From Spirosoma sp. (GTDB lineage Bacteria; Bacteroidota; Bacteroidia; Cytophagales; Spirosomataceae), in the NCBI RefSeq assembly GCF_026391055.1, contig NZ_JAPLET010000022.1, positions 959,648 through 1,023,647 of the forward strand: 64,000 nucleotides of DNA. Reading direction: 5' to 3'. This document shows positions 51,730 through 59,923 of the stretch, piece after piece (position 1 is the first letter of the stretch; every line of letters begins with the position of its first letter). The notes beneath the pieces are model-generated. The model was given only the letters and a program-made list of their open reading frames with translations. It made no database searches and was not told the origin of the DNA. The position numbers and the translations under genes are program-made.

Positions 51730-54018
51730 ATGACAAAAATTAGTTTAACTATCCTTTTCCAGTTCTTCGTTCTCCTGTCTTTCGCTCAACAGAATCTCGT
51801 CCCGTTTGTCCACCCGCTCATCGGCACCGAAAAAATGGGGCATACCTTTCCGGGGGCTACCGTGCCCTTTGGCTCTGTCCAATTGAGTCCCGATTCCGAT
51901 ACACTTTCGTATGAACTCAATGGCAAGTACAACGGCAAGGTTTACAACTACTGCGCGGGGTATAAGTACGAAGACAAAACAATCGTCGGCTTTAGCCACA
52001 CGCACTTTAGCGGCACCGGCCACTCTGATCTTGGCGACTTTCTCATTATGCCGACCCAAGGCACCTTACAACTTAATCCGGGGGTGGCTTCCGATCCAAA
52101 AACGGGCTACCGCTCGGCCTTTTCTCATGCCAACGAAATAGCCGAAGCGGGTTACTACAAAGTCAAACTCGACGACCACGCCATCACCGCCGAACTGACG
52201 GCTTCCAGCCGGGTTGGCTTTCATCAGTACACCTTCCCCAAGTCTGACCAGTCGCACATCATTCTCGACTTGACGCACGGCATTTACAACTACGACGATA
52301 AGGTCGTCTGGACGTATGTGCGGGTCGTAAACGATACCTTGATAACGGGCTACCGGCAAACAAACGGCTGGGCCCGTACCCGAACGGTCTATTTTGCACT
52401 ATCGTTCTCAAAACCTTTTAAGTCTTACGGTCAGAAAAATCTGGACAAGGCTCAGGTCTACAAGGGTTTCTGGCGCAAGTTCGACCAGACGAAGAACTTC
52501 CCGGAGATCGCAGGCAAGCGGATTCGGATGTACTTCGATTTCGATACAGACGCGGGCGAGAAAGTGAAACTGAAGATGGCGCTGTCGCCAGTGAGTCAGG
52601 AGAATGCGCTGGCCAATATGCAAACCGAAATTCCTCACTGGGACTTTGAGCAGACGAAAGCCAAAGCACAGGCCGACTGGAACCGGGAGTTGAACAAGAT
52701 TCAGATCGACGCGTCGGAAACGGATAAAGTCAATTTCTACACCTCGCTCTATCATTCGTTCATCAACCCGACGATGTACATGGACGCCAACGGCCAGTAC
52801 AAAGGGTTGGATCAGGGTGTGCATACGGCCAATGGCTTCACGAATTACACAACCTTTTCGCTTTGGGATACCTACCGGGCATTGCATCCATTCTTCAACC
52901 TCATCCAGCCGGGGCGTAACAACGATATGCTTCAATCCATGATGAAACATTACGAACAGAGTAGCCTGAAGATGCTGCCGATCTGGTCGCATTATGCCAA
53001 CGAAAACTGGTGCATGAGTGGCTACCACAGCGTATCGGTGGTGGCCGATGCGATTAGTAAAGGCGTTTACAAAGGTGATGCAAACAAAGCTCTCGACGCC
53101 TGTATCGCCACGTCAAATCACCGCTCTTATGAGGGCATTGGCGACTATATCGACCGGGGGTATATTCCGGCAACGGCCAACGGCACGTCGGTGTCCAACA
53201 CCCTTGAGTATGCGTATGATGACTGGTGTATTGCTCAACTGGCCAAGAAACTGAATCGGCAGGATGTGTACGAAACCTACCGAAAACGCTCGGAGAACTG
53301 GAAAAACGTTTACGATAAATCCATTGGTTTCATGCGTCCCCGACTGGCCGATGGTTCATTCAAAAAGGAGTTCGATGTGTACAAAACCGACGGGCAGGGA
53401 TTCATTGAAGGCAATTCCTGGAACTTCAGCTTCTTTGTTCCGCAGGACCCTAAAGCGTTGGTTGAGACAATGGGCGGTGCCAAAAAGTTTGGCATCCGGC
53501 TGGATTCACTGTTTTCGATGCACCTGCCCGATGAATTCTTTGCCGAAACGGAAGACATCACCCGCGAAGGCATCATTGGCGGTTACATTCACGGCAACGA
53601 ACCGGCCCACCATATTGCGTACCTCTACAACTGGGCCGGGCAACCCTGGAAAACACAGGAGCGCGTTCGTATGATCCTGAACATGCAGTACAAGTCGACG
53701 CCCGATGGGCTGGGCGGCAATGACGATTGCGGTCAGATGAGCGCCTGGTATATGTTTTCGTCAATGGGTTTCTACCCTGTAGCACCCGGTTCTGAGGTGT
53801 ACTCTCTGGGTAGTCCATCCGTCAAAAGTGCGCGGCTGAATCTGGAAAACGGCCAGACGTTCTCCATTGAGGCAATTAACCAGGGCGACAAAAATGTGTA
53901 TGTGCAAAAGGTACTGCTCAATGGCAAACCTCTAATGGAGCCAACCATCACCCATTCGGACATTATGAAAGGTGGCAAACTGACGTTTTACATGAGCGCC
54001 AAGCCGGTAAAGAAGTAA
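51730..54018 (+). CDS. GH92 family alpha-mannosidase, exported
   Basis: From the ATG at 51730 this gives 762 residues with signal peptide MTKISLTILFQFFVLLSFAQ. (A GTG at 51691 would add 13 residues.) Family motifs are VHPLIGTEKMGHTFPGATVPFG near the start, GFSHTHFSGTG, FSLWDTYRALHPFF, GNEPAHHIAYLYNWAGQPW and GNDDCGQMSAWYMFSSMGFYPV. GH92 enzymes are calcium-dependent exo-alpha-mannosidases, mostly alpha-1,2, acting on host or fungal mannans and N-glycans. Located alone, without SusCD partners, divergent from the efflux operon. Confidence 0.93.
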   Translation: MTKISLTILFQFFVLLSFAQQNLVPFVHPLIGTEKMGHTFPGATVPFGSVQLSPDSDTLSYELNGKYNGKVYNYCAGYKYEDKTIVGFSHTHFSGTGHSDLGDFLIMPTQGTLQLNPGVASDPKTGYRSAFSHANEIAEAGYYKVKLDDHAITAELTASSRVGFHQYTFPKSDQSHIILDLTHGIYNYDDKVVWTYVRVVNDTLITGYRQTNGWARTRTVYFALSFSKPFKSYGQKNLDKAQVYKGFWRKFDQTKNFPEIAGKRIRMYFDFDTDAGEKVKLKMALSPVSQENALANMQTEIPHWDFEQTKAKAQADWNRELNKIQIDASETDKVNFYTSLYHSFINPTMYMDANGQYKGLDQGVHTANGFTNYTTFSLWDTYRALHPFFNLIQPGRNNDMLQSMMKHYEQSSLKMLPIWSHYANENWCMSGYHSVSVVADAISKGVYKGDANKALDACIATSNHRSYEGIGDYIDRGYIPATANGTSVSNTLEYAYDDWCIAQLAKKLNRQDVYETYRKRSENWKNVYDKSIGFMRPRLADGSFKKEFDVYKTDGQGFIEGNSWNFSFFVPQDPKALVETMGGAKKFGIRLDSLFSMHLPDEFFAETEDITREGIIGGYIHGNEPAHHIAYLYNWAGQPWKTQERVRMILNMQYKSTPDGLGGNDDCGQMSAWYMFSSMGFYPVAPGSEVYSLGSPSVKSARLNLENGQTFSIEAINQGDKNVYVQKVLLNGKPLMEPTITHSDIMKGGKLTFYMSAKPVKK

Positions 54019-54025
54019 AGTCTCC

Positions 54026-54054
54026 GTGGTGTCGGTTTCTAAAACCGACACCAC
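54026..54054. terminator. Terminator after the GH92 gene
   Basis: GTGGTGTCGGTTT pairs with AAACCGACACCAC around a short CTA loop between the GH92 gene and the convergent quinone reductase gene that ends at 54068. Confidence 0.8.
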
Positions 54055-54067
54055 ATTCATACAGCGG

Positions 54068-55045
54068 TCAAGACACCAATACCACCGCTTTACCAATTAC
54101 TTTTCGCTCCATCATATCAGTGAGCGCCTGCGGGGCCTCAGCTAGAGTATACTGTTTCGAGATGTACGGGACGATTCTACCCTGCATGGCCCAGGTGGCA
54201 ATTTCCTGCATGTTTTGCCTGCTCAGTTCCGCTTCTTTCTGGACGAACATGCCCCAGAAAACACCCACGATGGCACTTCCTTTCAGCAACGCCAGATTCA
54301 ACGGAATCTTAGGTATTTCGCCACCGGCAAAGCCAACGACCAGATACCGCCCCCTCCACGCCAGCGACCGGATAGCCGGTTCGGCCCACTTATCGCCGAC
54401 GGGGTCATACACCACATCGACGCCCTTATTCTGCGTAATGTCTTTGATACGCTCCCGGATATCTTCAGTCGTGTAATTGATCGTATGGGTCGCCCCTTTC
54501 TCCCGGCAAACGGCCAGTTTTTCTTCCGTCGATGCGGCTGCGATAACGGTAACGCCCATCAGCTTCCCCAGCTCAACAGCGGCCAATCCAACGCCCCCGG
54601 CGGCACCCAATACCAGCAGCGTTTCGCCGGGTTTAAGTTGCCCCCGATCCTTTAAGGCGTGGTATGATGTTCCGTAAGCGTACAAAGTCGATGCACCGGT
54701 TATAAAATTCATCCCGTCGGGGAGTGGAATGGTAGCCCTCGCATCCGAAATTCGTTCTTCGGCTAGTCCGCCGTGCGAACCGAAAGTAAAGACATGGTCG
54801 CCGGGCTTTACCTGCGTTACGTCCTCACCCACCGCAGTCACGATACCCGACGATTCGCTCCCCGGTGAGAACGGCAGCGGAGGTTTGAACTGGTACATAT
54901 TTCGGATGGTGAGCGTATCGGGGAAGTTCAGACTACAGGCTTTCACCTGCGTCAATACCTCGCCGGGACCGGGTACGAGTGAAGGTACATCTTCGAGAGT
55001 CAGGGTATCAGGGAGGCCGAAGGTGCGGCAGAGGATAGCTTTCAT
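54068..55045 (-). CDS. NADPH:quinone oxidoreductase-type MDR protein
   Basis: A 325-residue zinc-free medium-chain dehydrogenase/reductase. Motifs: MKAILCRTFGLPDTLTLEDVPSLVPGPGEVL at the start, GSESSGIVTAVGEDV, and the NADPH loop VLGAAGGVGLAAVELGKLMG near residue 146. The middle has GVDVVYDPVGD. Such proteins reduce quinones or enones; the exact substrate is not visible. Single-gene unit. Confidence 0.88.
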   Translation of the reverse strand: MKAILCRTFGLPDTLTLEDVPSLVPGPGEVLTQVKACSLNFPDTLTIRNMYQFKPPLPFSPGSESSGIVTAVGEDVTQVKPGDHVFTFGSHGGLAEERISDARATIPLPDGMNFITGASTLYAYGTSYHALKDRGQLKPGETLLVLGAAGGVGLAAVELGKLMGVTVIAAASTEEKLAVCREKGATHTINYTTEDIRERIKDITQNKGVDVVYDPVGDKWAEPAIRSLAWRGRYLVVGFAGGEIPKIPLNLALLKGSAIVGVFWGMFVQKEAELSRQNMQEIATWAMQGRIVPYISKQYTLAEAPQALTDMMERKVIGKAVVLVS

Positions 55046-55287
55046 AGCGTAAATAACGCAGTATTTACGCTATTACCAGACCTTATTTCAATCAGGCCCG
55101 AATGTCGGTTACGGACTCTTCATAGAAAGCTATCCATCGTCAATAATTAAATGATACCCGCCTATCAAAATGCCTGAGGTGAACGATTCAATATGGATTC
55201 GGGCGCGTGAAAAGCTCCGGTTATGCCGGGTAACCATACAGCCAGAGGTCTCTCTAGGTAGACCATCACTTTCCTAACCCCTGATGA

Positions 55288-56187
55288 TCAGTGCTCGATT
55301 GAAAACCCTAGTGACTGCACATAGTTGAGCTGTTCGTTTGAAAATACACTCAAATCATGCTGTCGATAACGGTTTGTAGAAGGTGAGATTTGAATTTGAT
55401 CAATAAGTTTCTGCCAAAGTTCGGGACTTGGAGTGATACCTAAAAAAGCGACAAGTGCCCTTAACTCTTGTTCAGGATACTGACAAAGCCGATCGTAATT
55501 CAGGAGGTAGAAATCATCACCTAACAGTTGACGTCCTTGCTCAATAACATACTTATTTGATCTGATCCAGTATTCCAATTGTAAAACACTACTCTCTGTT
55601 GATTCATCTGAATTACTTAACCCAAATAAATAACCCCAATTCTGTAATTGCTGTCGGTTTGACGAGTAGGCCATATCAAGCCCATGACGAACCACCTGAA
55701 TATATTTAAGTGCCGTGAAGCAGCGGGGCAAGTGTTCAATGAACAATTGGGTATTTGGTTCTTTCCAACCCCATGTGTTCGTCCGCCCTGGAGCTAGTTT
55801 GAATTGATTTGAAAAAATGATACGCAGTCCCATAGCAACTGATATGTGTTTAGACCGCAGAAAAACCTTAATAGAATTAACCAGTTCTGACCGATTTAGC
55901 TTGTGACCTTTCGTTATTTTTTCAAAGAGCATAAACCGATATTGTATTTGGCTCCAGGTGGCGCTGGCGAACCAAAGCGGGTCTTTAAAGAGTAACGTGA
56001 AGAGCAAATTATCATTACTTTGATTCAGGTTATCGCCCATGAATATACCCAGCATATTCAGCAATTGAGCTATCACCCGTGTTCCACTGCCGCCCAACGA
56101 TCCAACAGCAATCACTGGGTAAACGAATGAATCAGATGAATCGGCAGGTATTACGTGTTCGGTTCCGGAAGACATTAACTGAGGCAA
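55288..56187 (-). CDS. Sulfotransferase family protein
   Basis: A 299-residue protein with the sulfotransferase fold. The 5'-phosphosulfate-binding loop is AVGSLGGSGTRVIAQLL (residues 27-43), and the 3'-phosphate-binding region KYIQVVRHGLDMAYSSNRQQLQNW comes in the middle. DDFYLLNYDRLCQYPEQELRALVAFLG near 225-251 is the typical third motif. It would transfer sulfate from PAPS to a hydroxyl of a lipid, sugar or peptide. No PAPS-synthesis gene is nearby. A second ATG at 56175 is possible as start. Confidence 0.75.
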   Translation of the reverse strand: MPQLMSSGTEHVIPADSSDSFVYPVIAVGSLGGSGTRVIAQLLNMLGIFMGDNLNQSNDNLLFTLLFKDPLWFASATWSQIQYRFMLFEKITKGHKLNRSELVNSIKVFLRSKHISVAMGLRIIFSNQFKLAPGRTNTWGWKEPNTQLFIEHLPRCFTALKYIQVVRHGLDMAYSSNRQQLQNWGYLFGLSNSDESTESSVLQLEYWIRSNKYVIEQGRQLLGDDFYLLNYDRLCQYPEQELRALVAFLGITPSPELWQKLIDQIQISPSTNRYRQHDLSVFSNEQLNYVQSLGFSIEH

Positions 56188-56367
56188 GAAGCTAACTGAC
56201 TGAAAAACTACCCTAAAATTAGCGAAGCAACTGTATATTGACCGCTTTTCAATTAATAGTTCTCTACCGAAGCATCTGTTTCTGGCAGATGATTTAATGT
56301 AAGGGGCCTGTTAGCTCTACCTAAATTGATGCCACACAAACGACCGTTTTTTCGGTAGTTCACTCAC

Positions 56368-57306
56368 TTACTGACCTAATCCCTGCACTTCCAGCCGGTA
56401 GCCGACGCCATGAACAGCCACAATCTTTACGGTCGGGTCGGGCTGAAGTAGTTTGCGTAACCGGGAAATGAACACGTCGACGCTCCGGCCAACGATGATA
56501 CCTTCGTCTTCCCAAACCAGTTTCAGAATGTGGTCACGTTCCAATACCTGATTGGGATGATTCGCCAGCAGCCGCAACAGCTTGGCTTCGCGGTAGGTAA
56601 GTTTGTGCTGATACGTGCCAATGGAAAGCGTCAGGTTAGCCACGTCCAGCGAAGAGCAGCCAAAGTTCAACAGGGCTGGATTAAGCACTGATGACGGTTG
56701 CTGCGGAAAGTCGGCACCTAAATGCCCTTTATTTCGATTCCAGCCCACAACCAGTAAACCCACCAGCAGTCCTCCCAAGCTTAGAATTGGCCAGAACGGT
56801 ATTCGAGGAACTGGCAGAGTAGCTTGCTCGAAGGTAACCTGCAACACATAACAACCCGCGCTCATGGTGCGTCCTACACAAGGGATGGAATGCCCATCGA
56901 GCAAGTCACGGAATGAATAGCCCAGTTGAAATGTCCCCCGCTTACAGTCCAGCACGGCCACGTCGTACGGCTGGGTCACTTTATGCAGCCGGAATGACGC
57001 CTGAAGTATGCCGGGAAGCTGATCATAATCGAAATTATGACCAAACTGAACCTGAAATGTTTGCGGGTTAATTTGCTGTACGGCCGGGATTCGGGATGTC
57101 GAATCGCCAGCCGCCCGCAGCAAATGATGCGCCGTTCGGCGGAGTGCCAGATTCACTTTTTCGGGCGTAAAGAGATTTTCCGATGGCGAGCCTATGCCAA
57201 TAAATCGAACAAAGAGCATCCCGATGAGCAGCAGAAACACACTGACGATCAGCACCCGTAAACCTTTGAACAACCCCATCCGCATCTCAGCCAATTTTTT
57301 TAGCAT
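56368..57306 (-). CDS. ToxR-like membrane-bound winged-helix regulator
   Basis: A 312-residue protein: membrane helix about 16-38, an outer domain of about 130 residues with three to four cysteines (Cys121, Cys143 and Cys152), a second helix 170-188, and a cytosolic OmpR-type winged helix at about 215-306 (LTYREAKLLRLLANHPNQVLERDHILKLVWED, then SRLRKLLQPDPTVKIVAVHGVGYRLEV). The DNA-binding domain lies C-terminal, the reverse of ToxR. It would sense an envelope signal and act directly on DNA without a phosphorelay. Its start overlaps the preceding exported-protein gene by seven bases. Confidence 0.8.
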   Translation of the reverse strand: MLKKLAEMRMGLFKGLRVLIVSVFLLLIGMLFVRFIGIGSPSENLFTPEKVNLALRRTAHHLLRAAGDSTSRIPAVQQINPQTFQVQFGHNFDYDQLPGILQASFRLHKVTQPYDVAVLDCKRGTFQLGYSFRDLLDGHSIPCVGRTMSAGCYVLQVTFEQATLPVPRIPFWPILSLGGLLVGLLVVGWNRNKGHLGADFPQQPSSVLNPALLNFGCSSLDVANLTLSIGTYQHKLTYREAKLLRLLANHPNQVLERDHILKLVWEDEGIIVGRSVDVFISRLRKLLQPDPTVKIVAVHGVGYRLEVQGLGQ

Positions 57307-57737
57307 TTATTCCAGGTAAACAAATTAATTATTCCGAGTTTAAAAATCCGTTTGCCCGGCATGTAATTGTCACCAGCGTTATAAACCGGCTCCACAACAA
57401 GTTCATCGCCAAGCTGGACAGCTGGCCAGATTTCGTCGAGCTGCACTGAATAAACGCCTTTCAGCCGTTTATCAGGCCATTGCTGAACGGTTGTACCAGC
57501 CCGGCGAAGCGTTACCTGAAACAACATCGGCTTATGTTTTGACGACCTCGGATTACCCTCAACAAACGCTAAAACACCCCTGCTATACATTGGTAGTGCA
57601 TCGTAAAGTATCGCGTAGCCGTTCATTGTTACGGCACTTTCGTATCCGGCATGATTGCGGTCCGGCTTTGCCTGAACGACAGGAGCAAGTAAAGCACACA
57701 GTATCAGGCAAACTTGGGCTATTCTATTTCGTTTCAT
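57300..57737 (-). CDS. Exported protein of the ToxR-like regulator operon
   Basis: A 145-residue protein with signal peptide MKRNRIAQVCLILCALLAPVVQA. The mature part has beta-rich sequence (MLFQVTLRRAGTTVQQW, GDELVVEPVYN, RIFKLGIINLF) and a final Cys. No family recognised. It lies between a similar small exported protein and the membrane-bound regulator, overlapping the latter, so it may take part in signal perception. Confidence 0.65.
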   Translation of the reverse strand: MKRNRIAQVCLILCALLAPVVQAKPDRNHAGYESAVTMNGYAILYDALPMYSRGVLAFVEGNPRSSKHKPMLFQVTLRRAGTTVQQWPDKRLKGVYSVQLDEIWPAVQLGDELVVEPVYNAGDNYMPGKRIFKLGIINLFTWNKC

Positions 57738-57760
57738 GTAAACGTCGGTTAGCGAATAAA

Positions 57761-58171
57761 TTACTGTACCAGAATCTCATTATGCGGTAACGCATAGCGT
57801 TTGTCGGTAGTCAACAGCAAAATACGGTCCCCTTTTTTGCACTGGTTCAACACGTGCTGTACGGGAATCTGCCGGAACGTTTTTTCAGAAAACAGGTGTA
57901 CCGTTTTTGTTTGGTTATCGCGAATGGCCAGCTTAAAGTCAATATTGTTCAGGGCTTTTGCTTTTGTTGTTGTGAGCGCAACCGTAGAAACGCTCAAATT
58001 CCCTTTGGCATTGGCCGGAAGCCTGCATTGCCCGGTCGGGCTGTAGCGATCGACAATCAGTTTGCTGCCTACAAAAGCGGCTGAGCAACTGGAAAATTTC
58101 TCCTGTGCCAGACTCATGGTGGAGAAGCAGCAGCCCGCGCTAACTAGTATTACTTGCATTAGGTTCTTCAT
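57761..58171 (-). CDS. Exported protein, first gene of the regulator operon
   Basis: A 136-residue protein with signal peptide MKNLMQVILVSAGCCFSTMSLAQ, then a beta-rich mature part with four cysteines (Cys28, 49, 110 and nearby). LPANAKGNLSVSTVAL and NQCKKGDRILLLTTDKRYALP resemble the second half of the next protein in the operon (GDELVVEPV... KRIFKL), suggesting duplicated folds. No known family. 23 bases separate it from the next gene. Confidence 0.6.
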   Translation of the reverse strand: MKNLMQVILVSAGCCFSTMSLAQEKFSSCSAAFVGSKLIVDRYSPTGQCRLPANAKGNLSVSTVALTTTKAKALNNIDFKLAIRDNQTKTVHLFSEKTFRQIPVQHVLNQCKKGDRILLLTTDKRYALPHNEILVQ

Positions 58172-58318
58172 GACACTTGTTTGTTTAGTGATGAAGCAAA
58201 TCTACAAGCTGGTGCAGGCAACCTTCGTTAAACGCCTGTAAAACAATGTAAAGGAAATGTAAAAGTACCGTACTGGTGCGATACGATAGCAATTTAACTG
58301 ACCAATTCAGCTTTTGCT

Positions 58319-58326
58319 TAAGTTTG
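58319..58326 (+). promoter_or_regulatory. Promoter -7-like box next to the UPF0303 start codon
   Basis: TAAGTTTG is a perfect TAnnTTTG box, five bases before the ATG at 58332. No TTTG was found 19-20 bases upstream, so support is partial. If used, the mRNA would begin at the start codon. Confidence 0.35.
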
Positions 58327-58331
58327 CCCTT

Positions 58332-58850
58332 ATGAATTCATACATTGATACCGACCTGGCATTATTGGCGCTTCAGGAAGAGCAGCTTCAATTCGACACC
58401 TTTAATGCTGATACGGCCTGGCAACTGGGTACACGCCTGAAAGAGGCCGTCGAAGCTCGTGGCAAAGCCGTAGCCATCGACATTCAGTTCTTCGGCCACC
58501 CGCTGTTTTTCTACGCCATGCCCGGCACAACGCCCGATAACATCGACTGGATTCGGCGGAAGCGGAATGTCGTTGAACGCTTTCACCGCAGTTCGTACGC
58601 GGTGCGGTTGTCGTTGAAGAAGAAACAGACCACCCTCACCGACCAGGCGGGGCTCCCCCTGCGCGACAATGCGGCTGCGGGCGGTGGCTTCCCGATTCGC
58701 CTTCGTGGGTCAGCCTGCATTGGTGCCATTACCATTTCGGGCGTGCCGATGCGCGAGGACCACGGCATCATTGTCGAAGTGCTGGCGACCTGGCTAGGTC
58801 TGCCAATCGGCGATCTGGCCCTGCCACCAACCGATAATATGGATGATTAA
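58332..58850 (+). CDS. UPF0303/HbpS-like heme-degrading-domain protein
   Basis: From the ATG at 58332 (MNSYIDTDLALLALQEEQLQ) the protein has 172 residues of the UPF0303 family, a GlcG/HbpS-like alpha/beta fold. Features: AWQLGTRLKEAVEARGKAVAIDIQFFGHPLFFYAMPGT, RKRNVVERFHRSSYAVRL and the late AAGGGFPIRLRGSACIGAITISGVPMREDHGIIVEVL. HbpS binds heme, but this branch has no proven activity. It ends only six bases from the convergent pirin gene. Confidence 0.82.
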   Translation: MNSYIDTDLALLALQEEQLQFDTFNADTAWQLGTRLKEAVEARGKAVAIDIQFFGHPLFFYAMPGTTPDNIDWIRRKRNVVERFHRSSYAVRLSLKKKQTTLTDQAGLPLRDNAAAGGGFPIRLRGSACIGAITISGVPMREDHGIIVEVLATWLGLPIGDLALPPTDNMDD

Positions 58851-58856
58851 AACGGG

Positions 58857-59777
58857 TCAGGACAAAGCCTGAGGTTGCGGACTGGAACTGGCCGGACGCG
58901 ATTTGTCGTCGGGTGGCAGGGGCACAAACTCGGCGTTATCGTTAGGTGGCAGCGGAATACGCCCTGCCTGCCAGTCGGCTTTAGCCTGTTCGATGCGCTC
59001 CCGGCTCGACGAAACAAAATTCCACCAGATAAACCGTTCGCCCAGCGGTTCGCCACCCAATAGCATGAGCGTACTGCTTTCTTTGGCGATCACGATCGGG
59101 TCGATACCGTTGCTAAAGACCAGCAACTGCCCCACGCCATACGTATGCCCGTTCACCTCAACGCTGCCCTTCGCCACATAAGCCCCGCGTTCGGGAAAGC
59201 CGGTTGGCGGACCAAAACGAGCGCCGGGTTGCAGGATGACATGCGCATAAAAAAGTGGAGAATCGGTAGCTACGCCGTTTTTGAGTCCATAGGCATCACC
59301 GGCAATCAATCGCATCCAGACACCCGTATCCGTAAAAATCGGGAGTGCGTCGGGTTGGTAATTGGTGAACGTAGGCGCTTTATCTTCAGCGGCTTCTGGC
59401 AGAGCCACCCACGTCTGCACCATTTCGAAGGCAGTAGCCGCAAGCAGGGCCGGGTCCTCGAACCGTTCGGAGTGAGCAATTCCCCGCCCCGCCGTCATCC
59501 AGTTAACTTCGCCGGGACGGATGATCTGCTGCACACCCAGGCTATCTCTATGGGTCACCTGACCGTCGAAGAGATAGCTCACCGTCGACAGACCAATATG
59601 CGGGTGCGGTAGCACGTCCATCTTTACCAGCTCGGCGGGTGTTTTGCTGACGGGGCCGGCATGATCCATAAAAATAAACGGACCAAGCATGCGACGCAGC
59701 CGGTACGGCAAAATCCGTTTCACATCAAACCCATTCCCAATGGACGCAGACCGCGCCATGATAACCTGATCTAACAT
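58857..59777 (-). CDS. Pirin family protein
   Basis: From the ATG at 59777 (MLDQVIMARSASIGNGFDVK) this gives 306 residues; upstream in-frame starts add a non-conserved stretch. Double cupin with pirin signatures: RRMLGPFIFMDHAGPV, MDVLPHPHIGLSTVSYLFDGQVTHRDSLGVQQIIRPGEVNWMTAGRGIAHSE, containing the metal-binding His-x-His, His and Glu. Pirins are iron-dependent, some with quercetin dioxygenase activity. C-terminal tail is Pro/Ser-rich. Tail-to-tail with UPF0303. Confidence 0.9.
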   Translation of the reverse strand: MLDQVIMARSASIGNGFDVKRILPYRLRRMLGPFIFMDHAGPVSKTPAELVKMDVLPHPHIGLSTVSYLFDGQVTHRDSLGVQQIIRPGEVNWMTAGRGIAHSERFEDPALLAATAFEMVQTWVALPEAAEDKAPTFTNYQPDALPIFTDTGVWMRLIAGDAYGLKNGVATDSPLFYAHVILQPGARFGPPTGFPERGAYVAKGSVEVNGHTYGVGQLLVFSNGIDPIVIAKESSTLMLLGGEPLGERFIWWNFVSSSRERIEQAKADWQAGRIPLPPNDNAEFVPLPPDDKSRPASSSPQPQALS

Positions 59778-59864
59778 ACTAAGCTGCTTTAGTGAGCTGT
59801 TTATCCCCGGATAAAAGTATGTAATCGTTGGTAAAAATCCAGTCTGGCACAAGACAGGAACTAC

Positions 59865-59906
59865 CAAACAAAAAGACCATCCCGCTGGAAATGGCCTTTT
59901 TGTTTG
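59865..59906. terminator. Terminator after the RND pump gene
   Basis: CAAACAAAAAGACCAT (59865-59880) pairs with ATGGCCTTTTTGTTTG (59891-59906) with one mismatch. On the minus strand the stem ends in the T-rich run after the pump stop at 59924. Confidence 0.7.
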
Positions 59907-59923
59907 ACAGAATGTTAACCGAC

